Shown in pieces: positions 56,331 to 64,000 of a stretch of DNA of 64,000 nt. The DNA lies in contig NZ_FSRT01000001.1 of the NCBI RefSeq assembly GCF_900143015.1, positions 744,001 to 808,000 of the forward strand, written 5' to 3'. Made by a program: the position numbers and the translations under genes. Below the pieces are notes generated by a model, which was given only the letters and a program-made list of their open reading frames with translations, did not search any database and was not told the DNA's origin. Source of the stretch: Fibrobacter sp. UWB11 (GTDB taxonomy: Bacteria > Fibrobacterota > Fibrobacteria > Fibrobacterales > Fibrobacteraceae). Position 1 is the stretch's first letter. Every line of letters begins with the position of its first letter.

Positions 56331-59300
56331 TTACTTCTTCTCTACTAATTCCGTGGCGAGTTTCTTCATTCCGTTGAAGTCCCACTTGCCGCTGCCGAGC
56401 TTCGGGATGGCTTCGACGCAGAACACAGAACCCGGCTGCATAAGCGGTGGGATGCCCGATTTACGCAAACTTCTCGAGATTTCTTCCGTATCGAGCGTTT
56501 CGTCGCCCTTGACGAGGAGCACGATGCGTTCGCCCTTGACTGAATCCGGAACAGCGGTAATGGCGAATTCGTGTTCGCCCATGATGTCTGTTTCTGCAAT
56601 GCGGAGTTCCACGGCGGTAAGGGAAATCATTTCGCCGCCGAGCTTTGCGAAGCGGCTGTAGCGACCGAGAATCTTGACAAAGCCGTCTTCTGTGATGGTG
56701 CACTTGTCTCCGGTCTTGTACCAGCGGCGTCCTTCGGCTTCAAAAATGACGGCGTCTGTTTTTGCTTCGTCGCGGAGGTAACCCTTCATGACTTGCGGGC
56801 CTGTGATGACTAGCATGCCTTCTTCACCCGGAGCCAAGAATTCGTTTGTCTCGGGGTTAATAATGGCACCTGTAGAACCCGGGACGACCATGCCGATGCT
56901 CGTGTGGTCGCAGCACTTTTCCATCGTCAAGAAGTCGTCGAGCAATACGTTCGGGGCGTTGAGCGTGGCAAGCGGCGTGAGTTCCGTGCAACCGTAACCT
57001 TCGTAAATGTCCTTGCCGAACTTGAGCTTGAAGGTCTCGCGCATTTCGGGGCGGAGCTTTTCGGCACCGGCAATCACGTAGCGCAAAGAGTCGAGGCACA
57101 TGGGGTGTACCCAGCGGTTGATGGCGATGGCGCGGAGGAACGTCGGGGTGCCCATGAGGATGGTTGCCTTGTATTCGGCGCATACGCGGGCAAGCGTCTT
57201 GATGTCGGTCGGGTCGGGGCAGAGCACCATTGGCACGCCGTCGAGGAGCGGCATCATGAACGTCATCGTAAAGCCAAACGAATGGAACAGCGGGAGGAGC
57301 GATGTCATCACGTCGGTGCGGCAAAGCCTGATGACGTGGTCTCCTTGCTGGGCGTTGGAAATCACGTTCTTGTGCGTGAGTTCTACACCCTTCGGCGTTC
57401 CTTCAGAACCGGAACTGAACAAGATAACGGCATCGTCGGTTAATTTAGACGTGGTGAACCAGAAATCTCTCAAAAGCTTCTTGGGGAATGTAAGGACGAT
57501 GAACGATTCGAGCAGGCGGCAGAAGGTACTGATTTTCTTTTCTTCTTCGTCGATGTAGAACATCTGGCATTTTTCGGCGAGCTGCTTGAAGTCCGGGTTC
57601 TTGCCGCAGAGCTTGTCGAAGAAGGCGCGGGACGTGACGATTGTTGAAAGTTCAGCCTTGTCGATGCAGCCGATGAGCGTGTCCACAGGCGAGGTGTAGT
57701 TCAGGTTGACGGTCGTCCTTCCGCAGCCGAGGATAGACATAATGCCGAGGGCGGCATCGCGGCTTGTGGGGAGCATGAAGCCTACATTCTGGTCGTTCTT
57801 GGTGAGCGACTTGATCTTTTTGCCGAAGTGGTGGCAGAGGCGGATCATCTCGTAACCATTCACGTGGCGGCCGGCAGGGTCAATCAAGATCGGGCGGGAG
57901 CGGCGCTTGCGCATGGCGCGGTACCAAAGCGGAATGATGCTTGCGGAATGGTCCATCGCCATGTTCCAGATATCCGTGCCCAAGTTCTGCAAGTCCTTGC
58001 GGATAACATCTTCGGGGGTGGAGGCGGGAAGTGCCTTGCCAAAGCCCACGCTGATGACGCGGTTGAAGTACTGCGGGCGGTTTACGCATTCGGAGGCGTG
58101 GCTGTAACGGCTGCCCCAGAGACCCTGGATGTAGAACGGGACGATTTGCGCTTCTGTGCCTTCGATAGCCTTGCTGTAATCAAGCGAGAACTTCGAGACG
58201 AACGGGCTCTTGGAAACTTCGCCTTCGGGGAAGATGACGACCGCTTCGCCCTTCAATAGCGCTTCGTGGATTTTTTCCATGGCTTCGCTGGGGTCGCGGC
58301 GGTTGATGTTGATGACGGACTTGCCGTGAGAGAACCAGCGCAAGTACCAATCTGCAAACGTGTTCCTGTTGCTTGCGATGAGGAGCGTGCGCGGAGATGC
58401 CATCTGGAGCACGGCCCAGTCGATGAAGCTAAAGTGCGGACCGACCAAAAGGAGCGGACCAGATTCGGGCATATTCTGGATGCCGTGGACCTTGACCTTG
58501 TAGCGGAACACGTATGAGAATGCAAAGCGGAGCCCAGCGCGGAGGAGCGTCATCGGGGTGCGTTTGAGCGTGAACACGAACGTGAGGGCGAGGATCACAG
58601 CGAGGAAGAATAGCTGTTTGTGGAGGCTGAGTTCGGTCATGAGGAAGAGGATGACCTGGAAGCCAAGTAAGATGAACAAGAAGCTCATCTGGATCATGAA
58701 CGAAACGGCGTGGATGCGGCCAGATGTGTCTGGGCGTGTGACGTTTTGGATGACCGTGCGGAGGATGACGAATGCGGAGCCTGCCCAGAAGGCGATGAAT
58801 GCGTAGAGGAACGCAAGGACGTACTGGTTATTGATGAATGGCGTTATAATCATCGTGATGGAAGACGCAATGGCGGCAAGCGGGATAAGGCCTGTTTCCA
58901 CGAAGTTCTTGGAAGACTTTGCGGCACTGATGGCGCCAATGATGTAGCCGATTCCGGTGAAGATGAACGTCCACTGGAAAAGCGTTGTGCTTTGCGTACC
59001 CGTCATGTTCTGCGAAATCATGATGAGGAACTGCGTTACGCTCCAGAAGGCTGCAATGCCGAGCATCGAGAGCTTGAGCATCGGGTTTGACCAGGTCGAA
59101 GAGAAATTGCGCATGGGGGAGCGGAGCTTGACGAACTTATTCTGTTTGCTGATGCGGATGCAGAATGACGAAATCGCGGCGACGAGGCCTACAGCCGAGA
59201 GGATGAACGGGAGGAGCGTGTAGCTAATGGTCGAGCTGTCGTTCGGGCTATAGTCAAACGTGAGGAAGGATATAATCGTGATGCCGAGCGCCATGAAAAT

Positions 59301-59729
59301 CAAGTGCTTGGCGTTGATCTTCACCAGGTCGTTCCCGTCGGTGATTTCTTTCATGAGACCGATTTTAGCGGGGCTGAAAATCGCGAGGAAAATGCCGTAC
59401 AAGAAGAGCAATGCAAACGCGCCGAAGTCGAGCCTGTCGCCAAAGAAAAATGCGATGAGCAACACGGATAAGGCCATGCCAGCGGAACTCCAACCCATGA
59501 CTTTGCTTTTGGGGAAACGTCCGGCAAAATAGCTTGCCACATGCATCATGATAATGCTCGGCGAGAACATGGCGAACTGGAGCAGTAGGCTTAACCAGAA
59601 GAATCGTGTGCCTTCGGAGTTGAAGGTTATCCAGCGTTGAAAATGGATGAATAACCCCAGTTGCATGAATGAACTAAAAAATACAGCAATGTAATAGGGA
59701 ACTTCGCCAGGACAGGTTGTGCGTTTCAT
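56331..59729 (-). CDS. aas: Fused MFS transporter / lysophospholipid acyltransferase / acyl-ACP synthetase (LplT-Aas type)
   Basis: 1,132 residues in three parts. Residues 1-~395: about twelve membrane segments of an LplT-like MFS flippase. Residues ~400-610: PlsC-type acyltransferase with GPHFSFIDWAVLQ (the HxxxxD catalytic motif) and VIFPEGEVSKSPF. Residues ~610-1132: AMP-binding acyl-ACP synthetase with VILFSSGSEGTPKGVELTHKN, VIAGAEKLRPE, GYGCTELTPL and YKTGDKCTI. The fusion would import lysophosphatidylethanolamine, activate a fatty acid and re-acylate the lipid. The start codon is the ATG at 59729. Such a single-chain fusion is known from other bacteria. Confidence 0.9.
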   Translation of the reverse strand: MKRTTCPGEVPYYIAVFFSSFMQLGLFIHFQRWITFNSEGTRFFWLSLLLQFAMFSPSIIMMHVASYFAGRFPKSKVMGWSSAGMALSVLLIAFFFGDRLDFGAFALLFLYGIFLAIFSPAKIGLMKEITDGNDLVKINAKHLIFMALGITIISFLTFDYSPNDSSTISYTLLPFILSAVGLVAAISSFCIRISKQNKFVKLRSPMRNFSSTWSNPMLKLSMLGIAAFWSVTQFLIMISQNMTGTQSTTLFQWTFIFTGIGYIIGAISAAKSSKNFVETGLIPLAAIASSITMIITPFINNQYVLAFLYAFIAFWAGSAFVILRTVIQNVTRPDTSGRIHAVSFMIQMSFLFILLGFQVILFLMTELSLHKQLFFLAVILALTFVFTLKRTPMTLLRAGLRFAFSYVFRYKVKVHGIQNMPESGPLLLVGPHFSFIDWAVLQMASPRTLLIASNRNTFADWYLRWFSHGKSVININRRDPSEAMEKIHEALLKGEAVVIFPEGEVSKSPFVSKFSLDYSKAIEGTEAQIVPFYIQGLWGSRYSHASECVNRPQYFNRVISVGFGKALPASTPEDVIRKDLQNLGTDIWNMAMDHSASIIPLWYRAMRKRRSRPILIDPAGRHVNGYEMIRLCHHFGKKIKSLTKNDQNVGFMLPTSRDAALGIMSILGCGRTTVNLNYTSPVDTLIGCIDKAELSTIVTSRAFFDKLCGKNPDFKQLAEKCQMFYIDEEEKKISTFCRLLESFIVLTFPKKLLRDFWFTTSKLTDDAVILFSSGSEGTPKGVELTHKNVISNAQQGDHVIRLCRTDVMTSLLPLFHSFGFTMTFMMPLLDGVPMVLCPDPTDIKTLARVCAEYKATILMGTPTFLRAIAINRWVHPMCLDSLRYVIAGAEKLRPEMRETFKLKFGKDIYEGYGCTELTPLATLNAPNVLLDDFLTMEKCCDHTSIGMVVPGSTGAIINPETNEFLAPGEEGMLVITGPQVMKGYLRDEAKTDAVIFEAEGRRWYKTGDKCTITEDGFVKILGRYSRFAKLGGEMISLTAVELRIAETDIMGEHEFAITAVPDSVKGERIVLLVKGDETLDTEEISRSLRKSGIPPLMQPGSVFCVEAIPKLGSGKWDFNGMKKLATELVEKK

Positions 59730-59807
59730 ATAATCGTTGTTAGGTATGAAAAATTGTTTAAAAATGTGAGGTAAATATAGTAATGATTGGTGGGGATAAA
59801 AAAGGAA

Positions 59808-59870
59808 ATGCCCGCGCGGTGGCGGGCATGACGTTAATGAATAGATTGCTTCGCTACGCTCGCAATGACG
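59808..59870. repeat. Pair of palindromic repeats between aas and the symporter genes
   Basis: ATGCCCGC / GCGGGCAT (59808-59829, six-base loop) is followed by ATTGC ... GCAAT around TTCGCTACGCTC (59845-59866), each ending in TGACG. They share the -ATGACG end with the element inside the lysE-like gene. Confidence 0.6.
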
Positions 59871-59898
59871 TGGAAGTTGAGCGATGCAGAAATAGCGA

Positions 59899-60003
59899 TT
59901 ACTTCTTGAATACTTTATAGAAGCAGAATGCGCAGAGGCCCGTAATGGCGCTCCAAGAGCAAATCATGAATACGAGTCCGCCTGTAGTGAATTCAGCGTT
60001 CAT
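59899..60003 (-). CDS. Small accessory subunit of the NSS symporter (MetS-like)
   Basis: 34 residues, too short for ordinary gene finding. ATG at 60003, TAA at 59899. After NAEFTTGG there is one membrane helix (LVFMICSWSAITGLCAFCFY) and a basic end, KVFKK. GGAGGGCTAAAA precedes the ATG; the TAA of the transporter stop lies inside that spacer, so translation is coupled. Corynebacterium MetS and similar one-helix peptides accompany sodium:neurotransmitter-type symporters and are needed for transport. The position directly after such a symporter makes the same role likely. Confidence 0.8.
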   Translation of the reverse strand: MNAEFTTGGLVFMICSWSAITGLCAFCFYKVFKK

Positions 60004-60005
60004 TT

Positions 60006-61691
60006 TTAGCCCTCCATGTTTTCGTCAGAGTTACCGATTTCCATCTTCTTGATTTTCTTGCTGCGGCCTTTTTCAGCAGGGCCTCCTTTGCGCCAAGCAT
60101 AGGCAATGGCAAGGTTCAAGAGCAAGAACAGAACCAATAAGAATCCGCGGAATGCCCATGTGAATCCGATTTTTGGGAATGTGTGGCCGAGGAATTCGAC
60201 TGTTGCGCTCGGGTCCACATTGCTAAGCGTAATGAATGGGAGGCCGTCCGTTGCCGTGAACGAAATCAGAAGCACTATCAGGTAAATCGGGCACACGTAA
60301 AGAATTATCGGGCGGAGGAAGCGCGGGAGCTTGAGGAGTGAGCCATCGTTCATGGTGGCGAAGGCTTCGTTTTCACCCGGTTCCACAACAACTTCAGCAG
60401 GGAGGTCTCCATTTGCCTGGGCTTCCTTGGCATTGCGGCGTCCGAGCACGAGGCTAAAGAGTACGGCCTGGATCATGCCCACGAACACGATGAGGTACAT
60501 ACCGCCCCAGAAGTCGAGTTCATCAACCGTGCCTGCGGCGAGGCCGAAAATAGCGGTGAGGCTACCGATAAAGGTAATCGTGCTGACCGTCGTGACAGAC
60601 TTTTTACGCGTAAACTTGAGGTCGTCTTCGCAGAAACTGATGAGCGGCTGGATGATGGAAATAGCGCTTGTAATGCCTGCAAAGAAGAGCATCGTGAACC
60701 AAACCGTTTGAAGCACGCCACCAAACGGGAGCGTTCCGAAAACGTAAGGCATGGTCTGGAATCCAAGACCGAACGTACCGAGCTTGGCACATTCTTCGAT
60801 GTTTGCGCCTGCGATAAGCACGGCCATCGGAATCACAACCGTACCACCAATAATCACCTCGGCGAAGCCGTTCGTTGCACTTGCCGTGAGCGAAGAAAGC
60901 ACGAGGTCCTCTTTCGGCTTGAGGTAGCTTGCGTAGCAGAAAATGATGGCCATACCGAGGCTCATCGTGAAGAACACCTGGCCTGCAGCGGCCATCCAGA
61001 CCTTCGGGCTAGCGAGCTCCGAGAAATCTGGGTTCCACATGAATGCGAGACCCTTGCCGATGCCTGGGAGCGTGAGCACGCGGACCACAAGCACAAGGCC
61101 TAAAATCAAGAGAATTGGCATGCAAATCTTGTTGGCGCGTTCAATGCCTTTGCGCACACCGAACGAAAGCACAATCATGTTCGCGATGAACGTAATGAGG
61201 AAGAAGATGATGGCGACCGGGATGCCACCGACGCAAGTCTTGAGCATAATGTAGTTGCTAAAGAATTCCGTCATCTTTTCGGGCCCCTGGGCGACCACTT
61301 CCATCAATGTGCCCGTTGCGGAGTAGAACGCGAATGCCAAAATCCACGACTGGATGAATCCGTAATAGAAAATGATGAAAATCGGCGGGAGAAGTCCGAG
61401 CGAGCCCAGGTACTTTGCCCACTTCTTCTTTTTCTGGAAAATGATGTGGTAGGTACTTGGGGAGGTGCCGTAATTGTGGTAGCCTGCGTAACGGCCAAGC
61501 GTCCATTCAATCCAGGCGAGCGGAATTCCGAGGAACACAAACGCAATGAGGTAAGGGATGATGAATGCGCCGCCGCCGTTTGTAGCTGCTTGCACGGGGA
61601 ATCGAAGGAAATTGCCAAGACCGACTGCAGAACCAGCGACTGCGAGGATAACCCCGAGTTTGGAACCCCAGTTTTCACGATTGTTTGCCAT
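60006..61691 (-). CDS. Sodium-dependent amino-acid symporter (NSS/SNF family)
   Basis: 561 residues, about twelve membrane helices. Helix 1 has the NSS sodium and substrate site (WGSKLGVILAVAGSAVGLGNFLRFP, with the unwound GNFLRFP), followed by NGGGAFIIPYLIAFVFLGIPLAWIEWTLG. Helix 6 has AAGQVFFTMSLGMAIIFCYASYL and the SAT segment follows at SSLTASATNG. The protein would import an amino acid with Na+; the exact substrate is not evident. AGGAAAATAGAA precedes the ATG. The 34-residue partner is encoded immediately downstream. Confidence 0.93.
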   Translation of the reverse strand: MANNRENWGSKLGVILAVAGSAVGLGNFLRFPVQAATNGGGAFIIPYLIAFVFLGIPLAWIEWTLGRYAGYHNYGTSPSTYHIIFQKKKKWAKYLGSLGLLPPIFIIFYYGFIQSWILAFAFYSATGTLMEVVAQGPEKMTEFFSNYIMLKTCVGGIPVAIIFFLITFIANMIVLSFGVRKGIERANKICMPILLILGLVLVVRVLTLPGIGKGLAFMWNPDFSELASPKVWMAAAGQVFFTMSLGMAIIFCYASYLKPKEDLVLSSLTASATNGFAEVIIGGTVVIPMAVLIAGANIEECAKLGTFGLGFQTMPYVFGTLPFGGVLQTVWFTMLFFAGITSAISIIQPLISFCEDDLKFTRKKSVTTVSTITFIGSLTAIFGLAAGTVDELDFWGGMYLIVFVGMIQAVLFSLVLGRRNAKEAQANGDLPAEVVVEPGENEAFATMNDGSLLKLPRFLRPIILYVCPIYLIVLLISFTATDGLPFITLSNVDPSATVEFLGHTFPKIGFTWAFRGFLLVLFLLLNLAIAYAWRKGGPAEKGRSKKIKKMEIGNSDENMEG

Positions 61692-61797
61692 TTCTATTTT
61701 CCTAGAATTTAAATGAATCCGTTTTTTATTGTTATCGCATTAAATTTAGTTATTACTCGAAATATGGCAACTTTGAAAAATGTTACGCTAGGGGCTT

Positions 61798-63189
61798 TTA
61801 CTTTTGTCCTTTTTTTATTTTCGCTTTCTTTTCGTACATGGATTCGTCGGCGCGCTTGAAAACATCTTCAACGCTATCTCCGCTTTGATATTCGGACATG
61901 CCGACGGCGGCTGAATAGCGTTCCCAAGGCAGGCCTTCTGTGTTGCTCATGCTTTTCTTGAATTCTTTTTCGGTTTCTTTGAGTAACTTGTTTCTGTTTT
62001 CGTAATCGGTGTTGCGCAATATGACTACGAATTCATCGCCTCCGATTCTGTAAACGGGGGAATGTTTGTATGTTGTACAAATGATATTGCATGATCTGGA
62101 AATGTACTTGTCCCCGCAATCATGACCATAAGTGTCGTTCACATTCTTGAGGTCGTTGATGTCGATCATTACGATAGCGAATGTGGCTGAACCGCTGTTG
62201 ATTTGTTCTTGAAGTGTATCCTTCATCTTGTCGTAAGCGATTTTACTATTGACATGAGTCAAGGCGTCTTTGAAAGCGAGAATTGTCATGCCTTGAGCCT
62301 GTTCCTGGGCAGAACGGGCTTTGGCTTCGGCTGTTAAAAGTCCCCGGACATAGTTGCGCATGTCTTGTGACATTTGTGAAATCGCATTTGCCAAAGATTC
62401 GACTTCGTTGTTCGTATGGATATCGGGATCATCGAAAACGAGTTCTTCGGGGGTCTTGTTTTCGCGGCTTTTTTCTGCGAAATGGCGTGCGCTTCTTTCG
62501 AGTGCAAGGATGGGGCCTGTAACGTTATGACGTAGCCAAATAATCAGGATAAGGCCAAAAAGGATTCCCAAGCACAGCGTTAAAAGAACGTTATAAATAA
62601 CATAGTGATTGACAGTCTTGTGCAGTTCTGCAATAGAAATGTCGGCGCAAATGACACCGAAATGGACTCCGACCGAATTCACGTAAGGTTTGCATGCGGT
62701 GTAGGCTGCTCCCCAGTCGGAATCTTCTTCAAAGTAAGAAGTTTTTTCTTCTTTAATGGCTCTAGCGAATTTTTGAATTTCAGCTGGTTGGTAGGCATCG
62801 GTTGTTTCTAGGAGCTTCATATCCTCTTCGCCACGGGCGCGTTCCTCGTTGCTCGTGGCAGAGCAAATGTTGTACATGGAATCGTTGCGGACGAATAAAG
62901 AGTACAGGTAGAACAACTCGAAATCATCGACCATGCCGTTGAGCAATGTTTGGACTTTTTCGTATTTTTCGCTTTTTTGCCCAGTGAGGGTACACTGGTA
63001 AAGGTCGTCCATGTCAATCTGGTTTGTAATGTAATTCAGAATATTGTCAAGTTTGTCGTCATAACGTTTGTAGAGTGACTTGGAGTAAGTAAGATAGGAT
63101 TGGATTGAAAGTATAAAACACAAAAATGCGACAAAGACAGCGCTTCCGACAATAAGGCTTTTATGAATAGGCTTCTTGCGATTCTTCAT
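61798..63189 (-). CDS. Membrane-bound diguanylate cyclase with periplasmic sensor domain
   Basis: 463 residues from the ATG at 63189, chosen because AAGGAG lies six bases upstream; the open frame extends to 63237 without such a site. One N-terminal helix (LIVGSAVFVAFLCFILSIQSYL), a periplasmic domain of ~170 residues of Cache type (YKHS-like tail absent; VGVHFGVICADISIAELHK near its end), a second helix (YNVLLTLCLGILFGLILIIWL), a HAMP-like linker, then the GGDEF domain with intact YRIGGDEFVVIL near 380 and DINDLKNVNDTYGHDCGD. It should make cyclic di-GMP. The usual RxxD inhibitory site five residues before GGDEF is missing. Confidence 0.9.
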   Translation of the reverse strand: MKNRKKPIHKSLIVGSAVFVAFLCFILSIQSYLTYSKSLYKRYDDKLDNILNYITNQIDMDDLYQCTLTGQKSEKYEKVQTLLNGMVDDFELFYLYSLFVRNDSMYNICSATSNEERARGEEDMKLLETTDAYQPAEIQKFARAIKEEKTSYFEEDSDWGAAYTACKPYVNSVGVHFGVICADISIAELHKTVNHYVIYNVLLTLCLGILFGLILIIWLRHNVTGPILALERSARHFAEKSRENKTPEELVFDDPDIHTNNEVESLANAISQMSQDMRNYVRGLLTAEAKARSAQEQAQGMTILAFKDALTHVNSKIAYDKMKDTLQEQINSGSATFAIVMIDINDLKNVNDTYGHDCGDKYISRSCNIICTTYKHSPVYRIGGDEFVVILRNTDYENRNKLLKETEKEFKKSMSNTEGLPWERYSAAVGMSEYQSGDSVEDVFKRADESMYEKKAKIKKGQK

Positions 63190-63316
63190 ACATTGCTCCT
63201 TATGAGGAAAATATAGACTTTTTTTGAAAAAAAGCAAAAAAAGCCATCACTCACGTGAGGACTTTTTTGAGAAATTCGCCTTGCCTAGCGCAAGTTGCGG
63301 ACTTGTCGAGTGTATG

Positions 63317-64000
63317 TTATTTGTTGTTCGCGCGGATAAGGTTGAGGGCGGAACCGGCCTTGAACCATGCCCACTGCTGTTCGTTGTAAGTGTGGCTTAA
63401 GGCGATGTTATCGACGGAGCCATCCTTGTGGTGGGCGACGAGCGTGAACTCGGAGCCCGGAGCGAACTTGGTGAGACCTGTGATATCGAACACATCCTGT
63501 TCCTGGATCTTGTCGTAGTCGGCGGCGTTCTTGAAGGTGAGGGCGAGCATGCCCTGCTTCTTGAGGTTCGTTTCGTGGATGCGGGCGAAGCTCTTCACGA
63601 TCACGGCCTTCACGCCGAGGAAGCGCGGTTCCATAGCGGCGTGTTCGCGGCTGGAGCCTTCACCGTAGTTTTCGTCACCGATGACGATGGAGCCCGAGCC
63701 CTTGGCCTTGTAAATCTTGGCAAGTTCGGGGACTTCCTTGTATTCACCGCACTGGCAGAGGACCTTGTTGGTTTCGCCGTTGAAAGCGTTCACGGCACCG
63801 ATGAGCATGTTGTTCGAAATGTTTTCGAGGTGACCGCGGTAGTTGAGCCACGGACCAGCCATAGAAATGTGGTCGGTGGTGCACTTGCCCTTGGCCTTGA
63901 TGAGGAGCGGGGCTCCGGCGATGTCCTTGCCGTCCCAGGCGGCGAACGGGGCGAGAGCCTGCAAGCGCTTGCTGGTCGGGTTGATGGAAACGGTAATGTT
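63317..64000 (-). CDS. Aconitate hydratase, C-terminal part (mitochondrial type)
   Basis: The last ~227 residues, running off the window edge at 64000; the frame is open at the edge. Swivel-domain signatures are [60 protein letters not shown] (the substrate-binding SREHAA loop), [20 protein letters not shown] and [18 protein letters not shown]. This is the compact mitochondrial-type aconitase of the TCA cycle, common in the FCB group, as opposed to AcnA or AcnB. Downstream a TCACGTGA palindrome and T-run might act as terminator. Confidence 0.93.
   Translation of the reverse strand, partial: NITVSINPTSKRLQALAPFAAWDGKDIAGAPLLIKAKGKCTTDHISMAGPWLNYRGHLENISNNMLIGAVNAFNGETNKVLCQCGEYKEVPELAKIYKAKGSGSIVIGDENYGEGSSREHAAMEPRFLGVKAVIVKSFARIHETNLKKQGMLALTFKNAADYDKIQEQDVFDITGLTKFAPGSEFTLVAHHKDGSVDNIALSHTYNEQQWAWFKAGSALNLIRANNK

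Noticed and set aside
63241-63275. Terminator after aconitase
   Set aside because: TCACGTGA is palindromic next to T-runs, but the stem is too short and has no proper loop to call with confidence.

Overview
The window reads as chromosomal DNA of a Fibrobacter-type bacterium (Fibrobacterota, FCB group). Evidence is a FISUMP-family secreted protein (31591-32202), lipoproteins with the long poly-serine linkers typical of Fibrobacter, a very large secreted repeat protein with a C-terminal tail like T9SS/Fibrobacter sorting tails, a GH8 oligoxylanase, a diderm Tol-Pal operon, and promoter-like elements close to the Bacteroidetes TAnnTTTG type. No rRNA, tRNA or CRISPR array was seen. These are assignments by eye; no database search was run.

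Layout. 1-5,400: partial mraY-like gene, zinc-ribbon protein, LysE exporter with a palindromic repeat embedded in its coding sequence, nrnA-like DHH phosphatase, HAD phosphatase, DegT aminotransferase, rpsT. 5,644-11,818: a compact run of MglA-like GTPase, roadblock (MglB-like) protein, a membrane-anchored DUF2914-like protein, a 963-residue predicted outer-membrane protein and a short Omp85/POTRA protein, followed by a second, silently diverged copy of the Omp85 gene's 3' end. 12,058-14,021: LysM-like lipoprotein, rpmE (type B), lipoprotein. 14,131-17,992: four cysteine-rich lipoproteins plus a radical SAM/SPASM enzyme in one operon. The lipoproteins share a repeated Tyr-Gly motif, so this is the best candidate for a poorly described modification system. 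18,234-22,690: membrane GT-C glycosyltransferase with an NPCBM-like domain, a MurG-like glycosyltransferase and an unknown protein. 22,899-27,582: 1,505-residue secreted repeat protein with a 1.25-kb internal duplication, then a 43-residue peptide gene. 27,699-34,718: tyrosine phosphatase, purC, lipoproteins, FISUMP protein, GntR-type regulator, GH8 exo-oligoxylanase.

34,931-36,810 is a small AT-rich accessory island: a decayed GNAT-like gene, its intact 64-residue partner, and an HNH-like gene that appears cut short by a stop codon. 36,907-55,691 is mostly core: rpsD, secreted endonuclease I, folC, a complete tolQRAB-pal-ybgF operon, murA with an RDD/GYF protein, rapA, proB, scpB, mutS, an HD protein. 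55,737-64,000: RidA, a fused MFS/acyltransferase/acyl-ACP synthetase, an NSS sodium symporter with a 34-residue partner, a diguanylate cyclase and the 3' part of aconitase.

Two genome-scale patterns cut across the genes. First, at least twelve genes without a ribosome-binding site carry a TAnnTT hexamer 6-10 bases (most often exactly 7) before the start codon, as expected for leaderless mRNAs. Second, arrays of degenerate 7-bp units, often in inverted pairs, sit in the intergenic gaps and frequently touch stop or start codons.
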